Source: SCGC-AAA076-P13 sp963926355 (GTDB lineage Bacteria; Pseudomonadota; Gammaproteobacteria; Magnimaribacterales; D2472). Taken from it: 64,000 bases of DNA. Each line of letters opens with the position of its first letter. Position 1 is the stretch's first letter. Location: assembly GCA_963926355.1 (NCBI GenBank), contig CAWUWW010000001.1:1-64000 (forward strand), in the 5' to 3' direction. Positions 1 through 8,900 of the stretch are shown here, one piece after another. The translations under genes were made by a program, and so were the position numbers. A model generated the notes under the pieces. That model was given only the letters and a program-made list of their open reading frames with translations, ran no database searches and had not been told where the DNA came from.

Positions 1-308
1 CCTTGCTTCATACCCTGGGTAGGATTATGACATTCCCAGAAAACCTTTAATAAATTGTTGAATGAAATTACCCCTGGATCATAAATAACTTCAACTACCT
101 CTGCATGATTGGTATTCTTATAACAAACATCTTCATAGGTAGGGTTTTGAGTATCGCCTCCAGCATAGCCAGCTGAGGTCACCCAAACACCATCTAATTG
201 CCAAAATTTTCTTTCTACTCCCCAGAAGCAACCGGCACCAAAAAGTACTCTTTTATATTTTTCTGAGAAGTTACCGTTTATAGGATTGTTATTTACAAAA
301 TGATTCAT
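1..308 (-). CDS. msrA: Peptide methionine sulfoxide reductase MsrA, C-terminal part cut off by window edge
   Basis: MsrA reduces methionine-S-sulfoxide in oxidised proteins using a cysteine relay. The 102 visible residues carry the family signature GCFWG at 26-30, with catalytic Cys27, followed by SAGYAGG and the NHAEVVEV segment typical of MsrA. The ATG at 308-306 gives a short N-terminal lead before the conserved core, and no signal peptide is seen, so it is probably cytoplasmic. It lies 4 nt downstream of birA on the same strand and is probably cotranscribed with it. The stop codon and the resolving cysteines lie outside the window. Confidence 0.93.
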   Translation of the reverse strand, partial: MNHFVNNNPINGNFSEKYKRVLFGAGCFWGVERKFWQLDGVWVTSAGYAGGDTQNPTYEDVCYKNTNHAEVVEVIYDPGVISFNNLLKVFWECHNPTQGMKQ

Positions 309-312
309 TTAT

Positions 313-1059
313 TTAATAGACTCCATCAATTGATATCTCACCAAACTCATATTTTTTTATATTACCGTCATTAGATATAATTTTAACGCTGCCATCTTCA
401 TTTATACCGGTAAAAATTCCAGAATCTATAACTTCATTGTTTTGTTTAATATTAATTTCAGAATTCATGTGGATGCATAAATTTTCCCATTCTTTTATCC
501 ATTGATCAATATCATTATCAATAAAATTAATAAGTTTAATAATTATTTTATTAATAAGTTCATTCCTTCTCAATTCTAAATTATAAGAAGAAAGATCTCC
601 CCACCATGATTCTTTATTTGGAAGATTTAAATTTAACCCGATGCCAATAATATTAAGAACATCCTTTCCCATAATTTCTTTTTCGACAAGTATGCCCCCA
701 ATTTTTTTTTGAGAATAAATAATATCGTTTGGCCATTTAAGCCCAATTAAGCCTGGTCCTATTAATTCTTCAATTGATCTTTGGCATATGATACCTGCTA
801 TCAAACTTAAAGGAGCCTTATCAAACAGGCCCTTGCATGCAATGGACATATATATATTTCCAGAGTTTGGGCTAGACCAATTCCTTCCTACCCTTCCTCT
901 TCCATGACTTTGCTCATTAGCAATAATTACATGAATATCTTTTTCTAATACTATTCTTTTACACTCTTCATTTGTTGAGTCTATTCTCTCAAACAAGCTT
1001 AATTTAAGCCTTTCATTAGATATATTTTTTAGTATTTTAGATTTATTAAGTGTATTCAA
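313..1059 (-). CDS. birA: Biotin-[acetyl-CoA-carboxylase] ligase, catalytic domain only
   Basis: The enzyme activates biotin to biotinyl-AMP and attaches it to the BCCP subunit of acetyl-CoA carboxylase. The biotin/ATP loop GRGRVGRNW lies at 53-61, KWPND at 108-112 and the GGILVE strand at 121-126. At 248 residues it lacks the N-terminal winged helix that makes E. coli BirA (about 320 aa) a repressor of biotin genes, so it should be a monofunctional ligase. The only plausible start is the TTG at 1059-1057, without an evident Shine-Dalgarno; the first ATG lies well inside the conserved region. Confidence 0.93.
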   Translation of the reverse strand: MNTLNKSKILKNISNERLKLSLFERIDSTNEECKRIVLEKDIHVIIANEQSHGRGRVGRNWSSPNSGNIYMSIACKGLFDKAPLSLIAGIICQRSIEELIGPGLIGLKWPNDIIYSQKKIGGILVEKEIMGKDVLNIIGIGLNLNLPNKESWWGDLSSYNLELRRNELINKIIIKLINFIDNDIDQWIKEWENLCIHMNSEINIKQNNEVIDSGIFTGINEDGSVKIISNDGNIKKYEFGEISIDGVY

Positions 1060-1072
1060 TGTAAGAAAATAG

Positions 1073-1101
1073 TTGACTTAAATCCATTCTAGAACAAAAA
1101 T
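1073..1101 (+). promoter_or_regulatory. Candidate promoter of tRNA-Tyr
   Basis: TTGACT (1073-1078), a 17-nt spacer and AAAAAT (1096-1101) lie just upstream of the tRNA-Tyr gene, followed by a GC-rich patch (gcctcg) like the discriminator of stringently controlled stable-RNA promoters. The -10 box is a weak match. The predicted start leaves a precursor leader of only a few bases. Confidence 0.5.
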
Positions 1102-1115
1102 AGCCTCGTTGAAAT

Positions 1116-1199
1116 GGAGAGGTGGGTGAGTGGTTAATACCAGCAGACTGTAAATCTGCCGCTTCGGCTACGTAGGTTCGAATCCTACCCTCTCCACCA
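1116..1199 (+). tRNA. tRNA-Tyr (anticodon GTA)
   Basis: The acceptor stem GGAGAGG pairs with CCTCTCC, followed by discriminator A and an encoded CCA at 1197-1199. The anticodon loop CTGTAAA gives GTA. The long variable arm, with the hairpin around ccgcttcgg, is the class II form expected for bacterial tRNA-Tyr. It stands at the head of the tRNA-tuf cluster; the E. coli equivalent also carries a tRNA-Gly between Tyr and Thr, which is absent here. Confidence 0.97.
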
Positions 1200-1259
1200 T
1201 ATATTCCGGCCTTATATTACTAAATAAAATTAACCCAATTTTTATCTATTAAAAAGGGG

Positions 1260-1288
1260 TTGAGTTTATAAGTTTTTAGAGGGATAAT
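1260..1288 (+). promoter_or_regulatory. Strong sigma-70 promoter for tRNA-Thr/tuf
   Basis: TTGAGT (1260-1265), an exact 17-nt spacer and GATAAT (1283-1288) give five-of-six style matches at both boxes. The predicted start near 1295 leaves about 27 nt of leader before tRNA-Thr. It probably drives tRNA-Thr, tuf and, by readthrough, tRNA-Trp and secE. Confidence 0.75.
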
Positions 1289-1321
1289 ACGCCACCTTAA
1301 AATGGGATGCTACATATCCGA

Positions 1322-1396
1322 GCTCATATAGCTCAGTGGTAGAGCACTTGCTTGGTAAGTAAGAGGTCACCGGTTCAAGTCCGGTTATGAGCTCCA
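1322..1396 (+). tRNA. tRNA-Thr (anticodon GGT)
   Basis: GCTCATA pairs with TATGAGC, with discriminator T and encoded CCA (1394-1396). The anticodon arm CTTGC-TTGGTAA-GTAAG gives anticodon GGT. It lies 32 nt upstream of tuf, as the equivalent threonine tRNA does before tufB in E. coli, and is probably cut out of a common tRNA-tuf transcript. Confidence 0.97.
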
Positions 1397-1428
1397 TTTT
1401 ATAAAAATAATATTTAGAGAGGCAAAAG

Positions 1429-2619
1429 ATGGCAAGACAAAAATTCGAAAGAACACTCCCTCACGTAAACGTGGGAACAGTTGGTCACGTTGACCATGGT
1501 AAAACAACATTAACAGCTGCACTTACTAAAGTTGCTGCAGAAGTTTTTGGTGGGGAGGCCGTTGACTTTGCAAACATTGATAACGCTCCAGAAGAAAGAG
1601 CTAGAGGTATTACTATTGCCACTTCCCACGTTGAATATGTATCTACTGCACGTCATTACGCTCACGTAGACTGTCCAGGTCACGCAGATTATGTTAAAAA
1701 CATGATTACTGGTGCTGCTCAAATGGATGGAGCTATTCTTGTTGTTAGTGCTGCTGATGGCCCTATGCCTCAAACAAGAGAGCACATATTATTATGTAGA
1801 CAGGTTGGAGTTCCACATATTGTTGTTTACATGAATAAAGCTGATCAAAATGATGATCCAGAAATGATAGAACTTGTTGAAATGGAAATCAGAGAACTTT
1901 TAAATGAATATGACTTCCCAGGTGATGACACTCCAATTATTGTTGGTAGTGCTCTAAAAGCTCTTGAAGGTGATACTTCTGAAATTGGAGTTCCATCAGT
2001 AGTTAAATTGATTGAAACTCTTGATTCATTTGTACCAGAACCAGAAAGACCTGTTGATCTACCTTTCTTAATGCCTATAGAAGATGTATTTACGATTTCA
2101 GGAAGAGGAACAGTTGTTACTGGAAGAATCGAAGCCGGTGTAGTTAATACTGGTGATGCTTTAGAAATTATTGGAATCAAAGATACAACATCAACAACAT
2201 GTACAGGTGTTGAAATGTTTAGAAAATCTCTTGATGAAGGCCGTGCAGGTGAAAACTGTGGTGTTCTACTTAGAGGTGTTGAGAGAGATGCAGTTGAAAG
2301 AGGCCAAGTGCTTTCTAAGCCAGGTGCAATTTCTCCTCATACTAAATTTGAAGCTGAAATATATGTATTAAGTAAAGAAGAGGGTGGAAGACACACTCCA
2401 TTTATGAATAACTATAGACCTCAGTTTTACTTTAGAACTACAGATGTAACTGGCGCATGTGAACTTCCTAGTGGAGTTGAGATGGTTATGCCGGGCGACA
2501 ATATTAAAATGGTTATTACACTAATCTCACCTATTGCAATGGACCAAGGTCTTAAATTTGCAATTAGAGAAGGTGGAAGAACAGTTGGTGCTGGTGTAGT
2601 AGCAAAAATTATTGAGTAA
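1429..2619 (+). CDS. tuf: Elongation factor Tu
   Basis: EF-Tu is the GTPase that brings aminoacyl-tRNA to the ribosomal A site. The 396 residues are full length: P-loop GHVDHGKT at 19-26, switch I RGITI at 59-63, DCPGH at 81-85 and the guanine-specificity motif as NKAD at 136-139, where E. coli has NKCD. Domains 2 and 3 follow. A purine-rich site (agagagg) precedes the ATG. This is the only tuf in the window: the usual second copy after fusA is absent, so the genome may depend on this one gene. Whether another exists elsewhere cannot be seen. Confidence 0.99.
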   Translation: MARQKFERTLPHVNVGTVGHVDHGKTTLTAALTKVAAEVFGGEAVDFANIDNAPEERARGITIATSHVEYVSTARHYAHVDCPGHADYVKNMITGAAQMDGAILVVSAADGPMPQTREHILLCRQVGVPHIVVYMNKADQNDDPEMIELVEMEIRELLNEYDFPGDDTPIIVGSALKALEGDTSEIGVPSVVKLIETLDSFVPEPERPVDLPFLMPIEDVFTISGRGTVVTGRIEAGVVNTGDALEIIGIKDTTSTTCTGVEMFRKSLDEGRAGENCGVLLRGVERDAVERGQVLSKPGAISPHTKFEAEIYVLSKEEGGRHTPFMNNYRPQFYFRTTDVTGACELPSGVEMVMPGDNIKMVITLISPIAMDQGLKFAIREGGRTVGAGVVAKIIE

Positions 2620-2632
2620 AAATTGACTAAAT

Positions 2633-2656
2633 AGCCGAGGCCATTGTGTCTCGGCT
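2633..2656 (+). terminator. Hairpin after tuf, partial terminator or processing site
   Basis: AGCCGAG (2633-2639) pairs with CTCGGCT (2650-2656) around a 10-nt loop. The sequence after it (tacttgtctct) is only moderately T-rich, so termination is likely incomplete. tRNA-Trp follows 34 nt later with no promoter that leaves room for a leader, so some transcripts must pass this hairpin. Confidence 0.55.
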
Positions 2657-2689
2657 TACTTGTCTCTGAAGAATATGAAAATGTATTTT

Positions 2690-2765
2690 AGGCCAGTAGC
2701 TCAATTGGTAGAGTACCGGTCTCCAAAACCGGGGGTTGTGGGTTCGAGACCCTCCTGGCCTGCCA
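2690..2765 (+). tRNA. tRNA-Trp (anticodon CCA)
   Basis: AGGCCAG pairs with CTGGCCT, discriminator G and encoded CCA at 2763-2765. The anticodon loop CTCCAAA gives CCA. It is 76 nt with a complete cloverleaf. A tryptophan tRNA between tuf and secE is common in gammaproteobacteria. It probably matures from a tuf-tRNA-secE transcript. Confidence 0.97.
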
Positions 2766-2794
2766 ATTTAACTTGATACTGAAAAAGGGAATTT

Positions 2795-3157
2795 ATGAGT
2801 AATGGATCTGCATCAAAATCTATAGATAACCTCAAGTGGCTTATTGCCCTTTTGGTATTTAGTGCAGCTGTAGTTGGTAATGGCTATTTCAGTGAAGTAG
2901 CTTTTCTTTACAGAGTATTATGTGTTGTATTTTTATTTATAGTTGGACTCGGTGTATTATCCGTCACAACTTTTGGCTCTAATGCAATAACACTCATGAA
3001 GGAATCAAGAAAAGAGATAAGGAAAGTTGTTTGGCCAACTAGAATGGAAACAACTCAAACATTTTTAGTGGTTTTTAGTTCAATTGTTATTTTATGTTTA
3101 TTTTTCTGGGCTTTAGAATCTCTCTTAAGCTTTTTAACTAAATTGGTATTGGGATAG
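2795..3157 (+). CDS. secE: Preprotein translocase subunit SecE
   Basis: SecE clamps SecY in the inner-membrane protein-export channel. The 120-residue protein shows three hydrophobic segments (about 14-32, 38-58 and 91-111), the three-span form of enterobacterial SecE rather than the single-span form. The conserved amphipathic stretch ESRKEIRKVVWPTRMET precedes the last span and contains the W-P-x-R-x-E signature. An AAGGGA site lies upstream of the ATG. It begins 30 nt after tRNA-Trp and ends 4 nt before nusG; its partner secY lies at 26333. Confidence 0.97.
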   Translation: MSNGSASKSIDNLKWLIALLVFSAAVVGNGYFSEVAFLYRVLCVVFLFIVGLGVLSVTTFGSNAITLMKESRKEIRKVVWPTRMETTQTFLVVFSSIVILCLFFWALESLLSFLTKLVLG

Positions 3158-3161
3158 GATT

Positions 3162-3689
3162 ATGGATTGGTATGTAATACAAGCTTATTCCGGATACGAA
3201 CAAAAAGTTAAAATTGCTTTGGAAGAAAAGATTGAGTTAAATAATCTTTCAGAAAAATTTGGTGAAATACTTATCCCTACAGAAACTGTTGTTGAGTTAA
3301 AAGCTGGTCAAAAGAAAACTACAGAAAGAAAGTTTTTCCCAGGATATATTTTAATTCAAATGCTTTTAGAGGATGATTCATGGCAGTTGGTTCAATCAAC
3401 ACCTAGAATATCTGGCTTTGTTGGTGGAACTAAAGTCAGACCTCTTCCAATATCCGAAGACGAAGTAAATAACATTGTAAATAGAATTGAAGTTGGTGAA
3501 GATGCCCCGGCTCCTAAGACTTTATTCGAACCAGGTGAAGTTATAAGAGTTTGCGACGGACCATTTAATGACTTTAATGGTGTTGTTGAAAGCGTTGATT
3601 ATGAAAGAAATAAAGTAAAAGTAGCGGTACAGATTTTAGGTAGATCCACAGCAGTTGATCTAGAGTTTATGCAAATAGAGAAAACATAA
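3162..3689 (+). CDS. nusG: Transcription termination/antitermination factor NusG
   Basis: NusG binds RNA polymerase, suppresses pausing and links it to Rho or to ribosomal protein S10. The N-terminal NGN domain (about 1-115) starts MDWYVIQAYSGYE and includes the FPGYIL segment. The C-terminal KOW domain (about 122-175) has the usual pattern G-x-V-I-R-V-x-x-G-P-F-x-D-F-x-G-V-V. At 175 residues it matches the family (E. coli 181). Its TAA overlaps the rplK ATG as TAATG, suggesting translational coupling. Confidence 0.98.
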   Translation: MDWYVIQAYSGYEQKVKIALEEKIELNNLSEKFGEILIPTETVVELKAGQKKTTERKFFPGYILIQMLLEDDSWQLVQSTPRISGFVGGTKVRPLPISEDEVNNIVNRIEVGEDAPAPKTLFEPGEVIRVCDGPFNDFNGVVESVDYERNKVKVAVQILGRSTAVDLEFMQIEKT

Positions 3690-4117
3690 TGGCAAAAAAA
3701 ATAGCAAGCGTTCTTAAATTACAAATTCCTGCCGGCGGAGCTAATCCAAGCCCTCCTGTCGGTCCTGCGCTAGGACAGGCTGGAGTCAATATAATGGATT
3801 TTTGTAATGCATTTAATGCTGAAACGCAAAATGCTGAAAAAGGAATGCCTTTACCTGTTGTTATATCTGTATTCGAAGATAAGTCATTTACTTTTGTAGT
3901 AAAAACTCCACCTGCAGCTGCGTTAATTAAAAAAGTTTTGGGTATTACAAAAGGAAGCGGCGAGCCTAATAAAGAGAAAGTTGGAAAACTAACAAGAGCG
4001 CAGTTAGAAGATATTGCAAAGCAAAAAGAACCTGATCTTAATTCAAATGATATAGATGCAGCAGTTAAAATTATAGCTGGAACAGCTAGAAGCATGGGAG
4101 TAGAGGTAGAGCTATGA
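3689..4117 (+). CDS. rplK: 50S ribosomal protein L11
   Basis: L11 binds 23S rRNA at the GTPase-associated centre with L10 and L7/L12 and is needed for RelA activation. The 142 residues are full length. The proline-rich N-terminal segment IPAGGANPSPPVGPALGQAG is the family hallmark, and the rRNA-binding C-terminal domain contains GTARSMGVEV at the end. It overlaps nusG by 1 nt and rplA by 4 nt (ATGA). There is no room upstream for a separate leader, so any L1 operator would have to lie within the end of nusG. Confidence 0.98.
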   Translation: MAKKIASVLKLQIPAGGANPSPPVGPALGQAGVNIMDFCNAFNAETQNAEKGMPLPVVISVFEDKSFTFVVKTPPAAALIKKVLGITKGSGEPNKEKVGKLTRAQLEDIAKQKEPDLNSNDIDAAVKIIAGTARSMGVEVEL

Positions 4118-4806
4118 GTAAAGTAACAAAAAAACAAAAAATTATTCTTGAAAAAGTAAATCCAGAGCAAAGTTACTCTATAGCTGAGGCTTTAGATATT
4201 ATGCAATCTGTAAAATCTTCAAAATTTGAAGAGTCTATTGATATTGCTATCAGACTGGGTGTAGATCCAACTAAATCTGATCAAAATGTTAGAGGGGCTG
4301 TAACCCTTCCAAATAGTTTAGGTAATCAGGTTTCTGTTGCTGTTTTTGCTGATGGTGAGCAAGCAGAGGCTGCAAAAGCAGCTGGTGCTGATCACGTTGG
4401 AATGGATGACCTGGCTGAGAAATTTTCTAAAGAAGAGATTTCAGTTGATGTAGTTATCTCTACAAATGATGCAATGAAGGTTGTTGGTAAATTAGGACAA
4501 GTATTAGGACCTAAGGGATTAATGCCAAATCCTAAAACCGGAACTGTTTCAGATGATGTGGCAACTGCTATTAATAATGTTAAAGCCGGACAGGTAAGAT
4601 TCAGAACAGATAAAAATGGAATCATTCACGGAAGCATTGGAAAGGTATCATTTGATGTTACTAAGCTTCAAACAAATGCATCTGCTTTAATAGAAGAATT
4701 AAAAAAATTAAAACCCGCATCGGCTAAGGGTATTTTTATAGGTAGCATTGCTTTAAGTAGCACTATGGGACCTGGTATAAAAATACACTCATCTGAGCTG
4801 GTATAA
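4114..4806 (+). CDS. rplA: 50S ribosomal protein L1
   Basis: L1 forms the mobile stalk at the ribosomal E site and in other bacteria represses its own operon. The 230 residues match the family (E. coli 234). The two-domain pattern is visible, with the signature GPKGLMPNPKTGTV in domain II and the return to domain I near RFRTDKNGIIHGSIGK. It starts inside the last codons of rplK and is followed by the 162-nt L10 leader region. Confidence 0.98.
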   Translation: MSKVTKKQKIILEKVNPEQSYSIAEALDIMQSVKSSKFEESIDIAIRLGVDPTKSDQNVRGAVTLPNSLGNQVSVAVFADGEQAEAAKAAGADHVGMDDLAEKFSKEEISVDVVISTNDAMKVVGKLGQVLGPKGLMPNPKTGTVSDDVATAINNVKAGQVRFRTDKNGIIHGSIGKVSFDVTKLQTNASALIEELKKLKPASAKGIFIGSIALSSTMGPGIKIHSSELV

Positions 4807-4837
4807 GTTTTAGTAATATAAGAAATTATATTGCTAG

Positions 4838-4968
4838 ATAGTTGCGTTTAACGCAGCCGTCAAAGACCGTAGGTGTCGAAAGACTTAATTTCCTACGTAG
4901 GTGGTGTTCAAATTGTAATTTCGCAATTTGTCGCCGAATAGCCGAAAGGCTTAAACAGGAGAATTGCT
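4838..4968 (+). promoter_or_regulatory. Ribosomal protein L10(L12)4 autoregulatory leader
   Basis: The 162-nt rplA-rplJ gap carries the conserved block around GTCAAAGACCGTAGGTG. CGTAGG (4868-4873) pairs with CCTACG (4892-4897) around an inner GTC-GAAA-GAC hairpin (4875-4884). Downstream come a 7-bp stem CAAATTG/CAATTTG (4909-4915/4924-4930) and an AGCC-GAAA-GGCT hairpin (4940-4951) just before the ribosome-binding site. This is the expected architecture of the gammaproteobacterial L10 leader, where free L10-L7/L12 complex represses translation. A short hairpin (TGCG/CGCA, around 4843-4854) precedes it. I could not assign a promoter in the gap. Confidence 0.88.
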
Positions 4969-5499
4969 GTGGCGTTATCGAAAAGTGAAAAAGAAAGAAT
5001 AGTTGGAGAAGTTAAAGAGGTTGCATCTACTGCATCATCTTTAGTTATTTCAGATGCAAGGGGCCTTAAGGTTACTGAGTTATCTGAAGTAAGACAAAAA
5101 GCTACTCAAGCTGGAATACATATCCAAATAATTAAGAATTCTCTTGCTAAGTTAGCATTTGAAGGCACTGATTTTGGTTGTTCCGACGAGGTCCTGGTGG
5201 GGCCGTCATTATTTGCTTTTTCTTTTGAAGAGCCAGGTGCAGCAGCTAAATTGCTTAAAACATATGCTAAAAACTTTGATGCTTTAGAGATCAAAGCTTT
5301 AGTTGTTGAAGGACAATTACTTAGTGGAGACCAGATAGATATTCTTGCTAGTCTTCCATCTAAGGATGAGGCATATGGCCTTATCGCAAATGTGTTGCAA
5401 GCTCCAATCAGTAAATTTGCTACTTTATTAAATGAAGTGCCAAGTAAGCTGGCTAGGGTTTTATCAGCAGTTCAAGACAAAAAACAGGCATCTGCCTAA
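4969..5499 (+). CDS. rplJ: 50S ribosomal protein L10
   Basis: L10 anchors L7/L12 dimers to the stalk base and represses its own mRNA. The 176-residue product begins MALSKSEKERIVGEV, as in relatives (E. coli 165). The start is GTG at 4969, fixed by AGGAG at 4957-4961 with 7-nt spacing and by the conserved N terminus. The C-terminal helix that carries L7/L12 (about 140-176) is present. The L10 leader lies immediately upstream; rplL follows 18 nt later. Confidence 0.97.
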   Translation: MALSKSEKERIVGEVKEVASTASSLVISDARGLKVTELSEVRQKATQAGIHIQIIKNSLAKLAFEGTDFGCSDEVLVGPSLFAFSFEEPGAAAKLLKTYAKNFDALEIKALVVEGQLLSGDQIDILASLPSKDEAYGLIANVLQAPISKFATLLNEVPSKLARVLSAVQDKKQASA

Positions 5500-5517
5500 A
5501 TTATAAGGAGAATTAGA

Positions 5518-5895
5518 ATGGCAACTAGTAAAGAAGATATTTTAAAAACCATAGAAGAAATGTCAGTAATGGATCTTGTAGATCTTATTTCTGCTATTGA
5601 AGAAAAGTTTGGTGTTACAGCCGCCGCAGCAGTTGCAGCAGCACCAGCAGCAGGCGGAGCAGATGCTCCAGCAGCTGAAGAGCAAAGTGCTTTTGATGTG
5701 GTATTAACTGCAGCAGGAGCTCAAAAAGTTCAAGTAATTAAAGCGGTAAGAGCTATCACTGGACTTGGATTAAAAGAAGCTAAAGATATGGTTGATGGCG
5801 CGCCAACTACTGTAAAAGAAGGTGCAAGCAAGGATGATGCAACGGCAATGGTTACTCAGTTAATCGAAGCAGGCGCAACAGCTGAAGCTAAATAG
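5518..5895 (+). CDS. rplL: 50S ribosomal protein L7/L12
   Basis: L7/L12 is the multicopy stalk protein that recruits and stimulates translational GTPases. The N-terminal dimerisation helices occupy about 1-33, an Ala/Pro/Gly-rich hinge 35-57, and the factor-binding domain 58-125, including KAVRAITGLGLKEAKDMVDG. It has 125 residues (E. coli 121). AAGGAG precedes the ATG, one of the strongest Shine-Dalgarno sites in the window, in keeping with its several copies per ribosome. Only 38 nt separate it from rpoB, with no attenuator hairpin visible. Confidence 0.98.
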   Translation: MATSKEDILKTIEEMSVMDLVDLISAIEEKFGVTAAAAVAAAPAAGGADAPAAEEQSAFDVVLTAAGAQKVQVIKAVRAITGLGLKEAKDMVDGAPTTVKEGASKDDATAMVTQLIEAGATAEAK

Positions 5896-5933
5896 AACTA
5901 TTAACATATAAATATTAAAAAAAAGGCGCATTT

Positions 5934-8900
5934 ATGTCATACAGTTACACAGAAAAGAAAAGAATAAGAAAAAACTTTGGTACTTTTAAAAAGGTAATGG
6001 ATCTGCCTAACCTTGTTGAAACTCAAACTAAATCTTATTCTGAATTTTTGCAGGCTGATACGGCACCTGAGGCAAGAAAAAAACAAGGACTCGAAGAAGT
6101 TTTTAAATCTTTATTTCCTATTAAAAGTGTTTCAGGTAATGCTGCTCTTGAGTATGTCTCTTATGAGCTCGGTAAGAATACCTATGATGTTCAAGAATGT
6201 CTTGTTCAAGGGTTATCTTACTCAGCTCCATTAAGAATTAAAGTTAAATTAGTCATATACGATAGAGAGTCAAATTTTAAAGAAGTTAAGGATATAAAAG
6301 AAGGCGAAGTATTTATGGGCGAAGTCCCATTAATGACCGATGACGCATCTTTCGTTGTCAACGGAACAGAAAGGGTTGTTGTAGCTCAGCTTCATAGATC
6401 GCCTGGTGTTTTTTATGATCATGATAAAGGGAAAACTCACTCTTCTGGAAAGGTTTTATATTCTGCAAGGGTAATTCCTTACAGAGGCTCATGGCTTGAT
6501 TTTGAATTTGATCCTAAGGATATTTTATTTAGTAGAATTGACAGAAGAAGAAAGATACCTGCAACTATTATGCTAAGAGCATTGGATATGGGTACTGAAG
6601 AAATTTTATCAAGATTTTATGAAGAAGACTTCTTCACCCTTGATAAGGAAACTGTAAAGCTTGCTCTTATCCCAGAGAGATTAAGAGGCGAGACTTTATC
6701 AGTTGATATTAAAGTTAAAAGTAAGGTTTATGTCGAAGCCGGAAAGAGAATCACAGCTAGGCATATTAAAGAATTATCTAGCTCTAAAGTGAGCGAGATA
6801 ACTCTTTCTGAAGAATATTTAATTGGAAAGGTTTTATCAAAAGACATTTTTAATAAAGAGACTGGAGAAATTTTATTTTCTGCTAATACAGAAATAGATA
6901 TGACAGTCCTAGAGTCACTTAAAGAAAATAAGATTGTTGAAATTAAGTGTCTTTTCATTAATGAATTAGATAAAGGTCCATACATTTCTAATACACTTAG
7001 AACAGACCCAACCTCAAACAGGCTTGAAGCCTTAGTAGAGATATATAGAATGATGAGACCTGGCGAGCCGCCAACCAAGGATTCCGCTGAAACATTATTT
7101 AATAATCTCTTCTTTAATGAAGAAAGATATGACCTTTCTGAAGTTGGAAGAATGAAATTTAATAGGCGTCTAAAATTAGACGGTGAGAAAGATAGTCCTC
7201 ATACCTTAGACAAAGAAGACATTATTGAGGTAATGAAAGGAATCGTAAATATTAGAGATGGTCATGATATTGTTGATGATATTGATCACCTTGGAAATAG
7301 AAGAGTAAGATCAGTTGGAGAAATGACCGCTAACCAATTTAGAGTAGGTTTAATAAGGGTAGAAAGAGCGGTTAGAGAAAGATTAAGTATGGCTGAAGCA
7401 GATGAGTTAGGTCCGCAAGATTTGATTAATGCAAAACCAGTAACAGCTGCTATCAAAGAGTTCTTTGGCTCAAGTCAGTTATCTCAGTTTATGGATCAAA
7501 ATAATCCACTATCTGAAATTACTCATAAAAGAAGAGTTTCTGCTTTAGGACCGGGCGGCTTAACACGAGAAAGAGCAGGGTTTGAAGTTAGGGATGTTCA
7601 CCCAACTCATTATGGGAGAGTCTGCCCAATTGAGACTCCGGAAGGACCAAATATTGGCCTTATTAACTCTTTTGCATCATATTCAAGAACAAATCAGTAT
7701 GGTTTTATTGAAACTCCATATAGAAAAGTTAAGAATGGAAAAGTCACTGATGAAATCATTTACTTATCTGCAATTGACGAGTCAGAGTATGTTATTGCTC
7801 AGGCTAGTGTTACTTTAGATAAAGATAATAAATTTGTTGATGATCTTGTAGCTGTAAGGCATGCAAGTGAGTTTGAGTTGATGTCTCCAGAAAGAGTTGA
7901 TCTCATGGATGTATCACCTCAACAGGTTGTGTCGATTGCTGCTTCACTAATTCCTTTCCTAGAGCATGATGATGCTAACAGGGCGCTAATGGGATCAAAT
8001 ATGCAGCGTCAAGCAGTTCCTGTTCTAAGGGCAGAAAAGCCTCTAGTTGGTACTGGTCTTGAATCTGTTGTAGCTAGAGATTCTGGTGTTTGTATTGTTG
8101 CTAAACACTCAGGTGTTGTTGAGAATGTTGATGCAGCTAGAATCGTTGTTAGGGTTACAGACAAAAAAGCAAAATCAGCTGCTGATGTTTACAATCTTAT
8201 TAAATACACTAGGTCAAATCAAAATACGTGCATAAATCAAAAACCAATTGTTAGAGTTGGTGATGTTGTAAAAACTGGCGATGTTCTTGCAGACGGCCCT
8301 TCAATTGATAATGGAGAGCTTGCATTAGGTCAAAATATTAGGATCGCATTTATGCCTTGGAACGGCTATAACTTTGAGGATTCAATATTAATATCTGAAA
8401 AAGTTGCAAGAGAGGATAGATTTACATCAATCCACATTCAAGAAATCGTTTGCGTTGCTCGTGATACAAAACTTGGATCAGAAGAAATTACTGCTGATAT
8501 TCCAAATGTTGGAGAAGGATCTCTAAATAAACTAGATGAGTGTGGGATGGTTTATGTTGGAGCAGAGGTAGACCCAGGCGATATATTGGTTGGTAAAATT
8601 ACCCCTAAAGGAGAAACCCAATTATCACCAGAAGAAAAACTATTAAGAGCAATTTTTGGTGAAAAAGCATCTGATGTAAAAGATACATCCCAAAGAGCAA
8701 GTTCAAAAGGAACGGTAATTGGTGTTGAGGTCTTTACTAGAGATGGCGTTGAGAAAGATCTAAGAACTCAAGCAATTGAACAAGATCATTTAGATGAAAC
8801 TAAGAAAAATTCAGATGATGAAGCTTCTGTCGTTGAACAAGCCACTAAGACAAGATTGAGTGAACTTCTTAAAGGTAAGAAGGCAATTAAAGGAAACGGT

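Noticed and set aside
2660..2689. TTGTCT-18-TATTTT as a promoter for tRNA-Trp
   Set aside because: The -10 box touches the first base of the mature tRNA, leaving no room for a start site upstream; readthrough from tuf is more likely.
3667..4170. Minus-strand frame of 167 residues opposite rplK
   Set aside because: It lies wholly over conserved nusG, rplK and rplA coding sequence and shows no recognisable domain.
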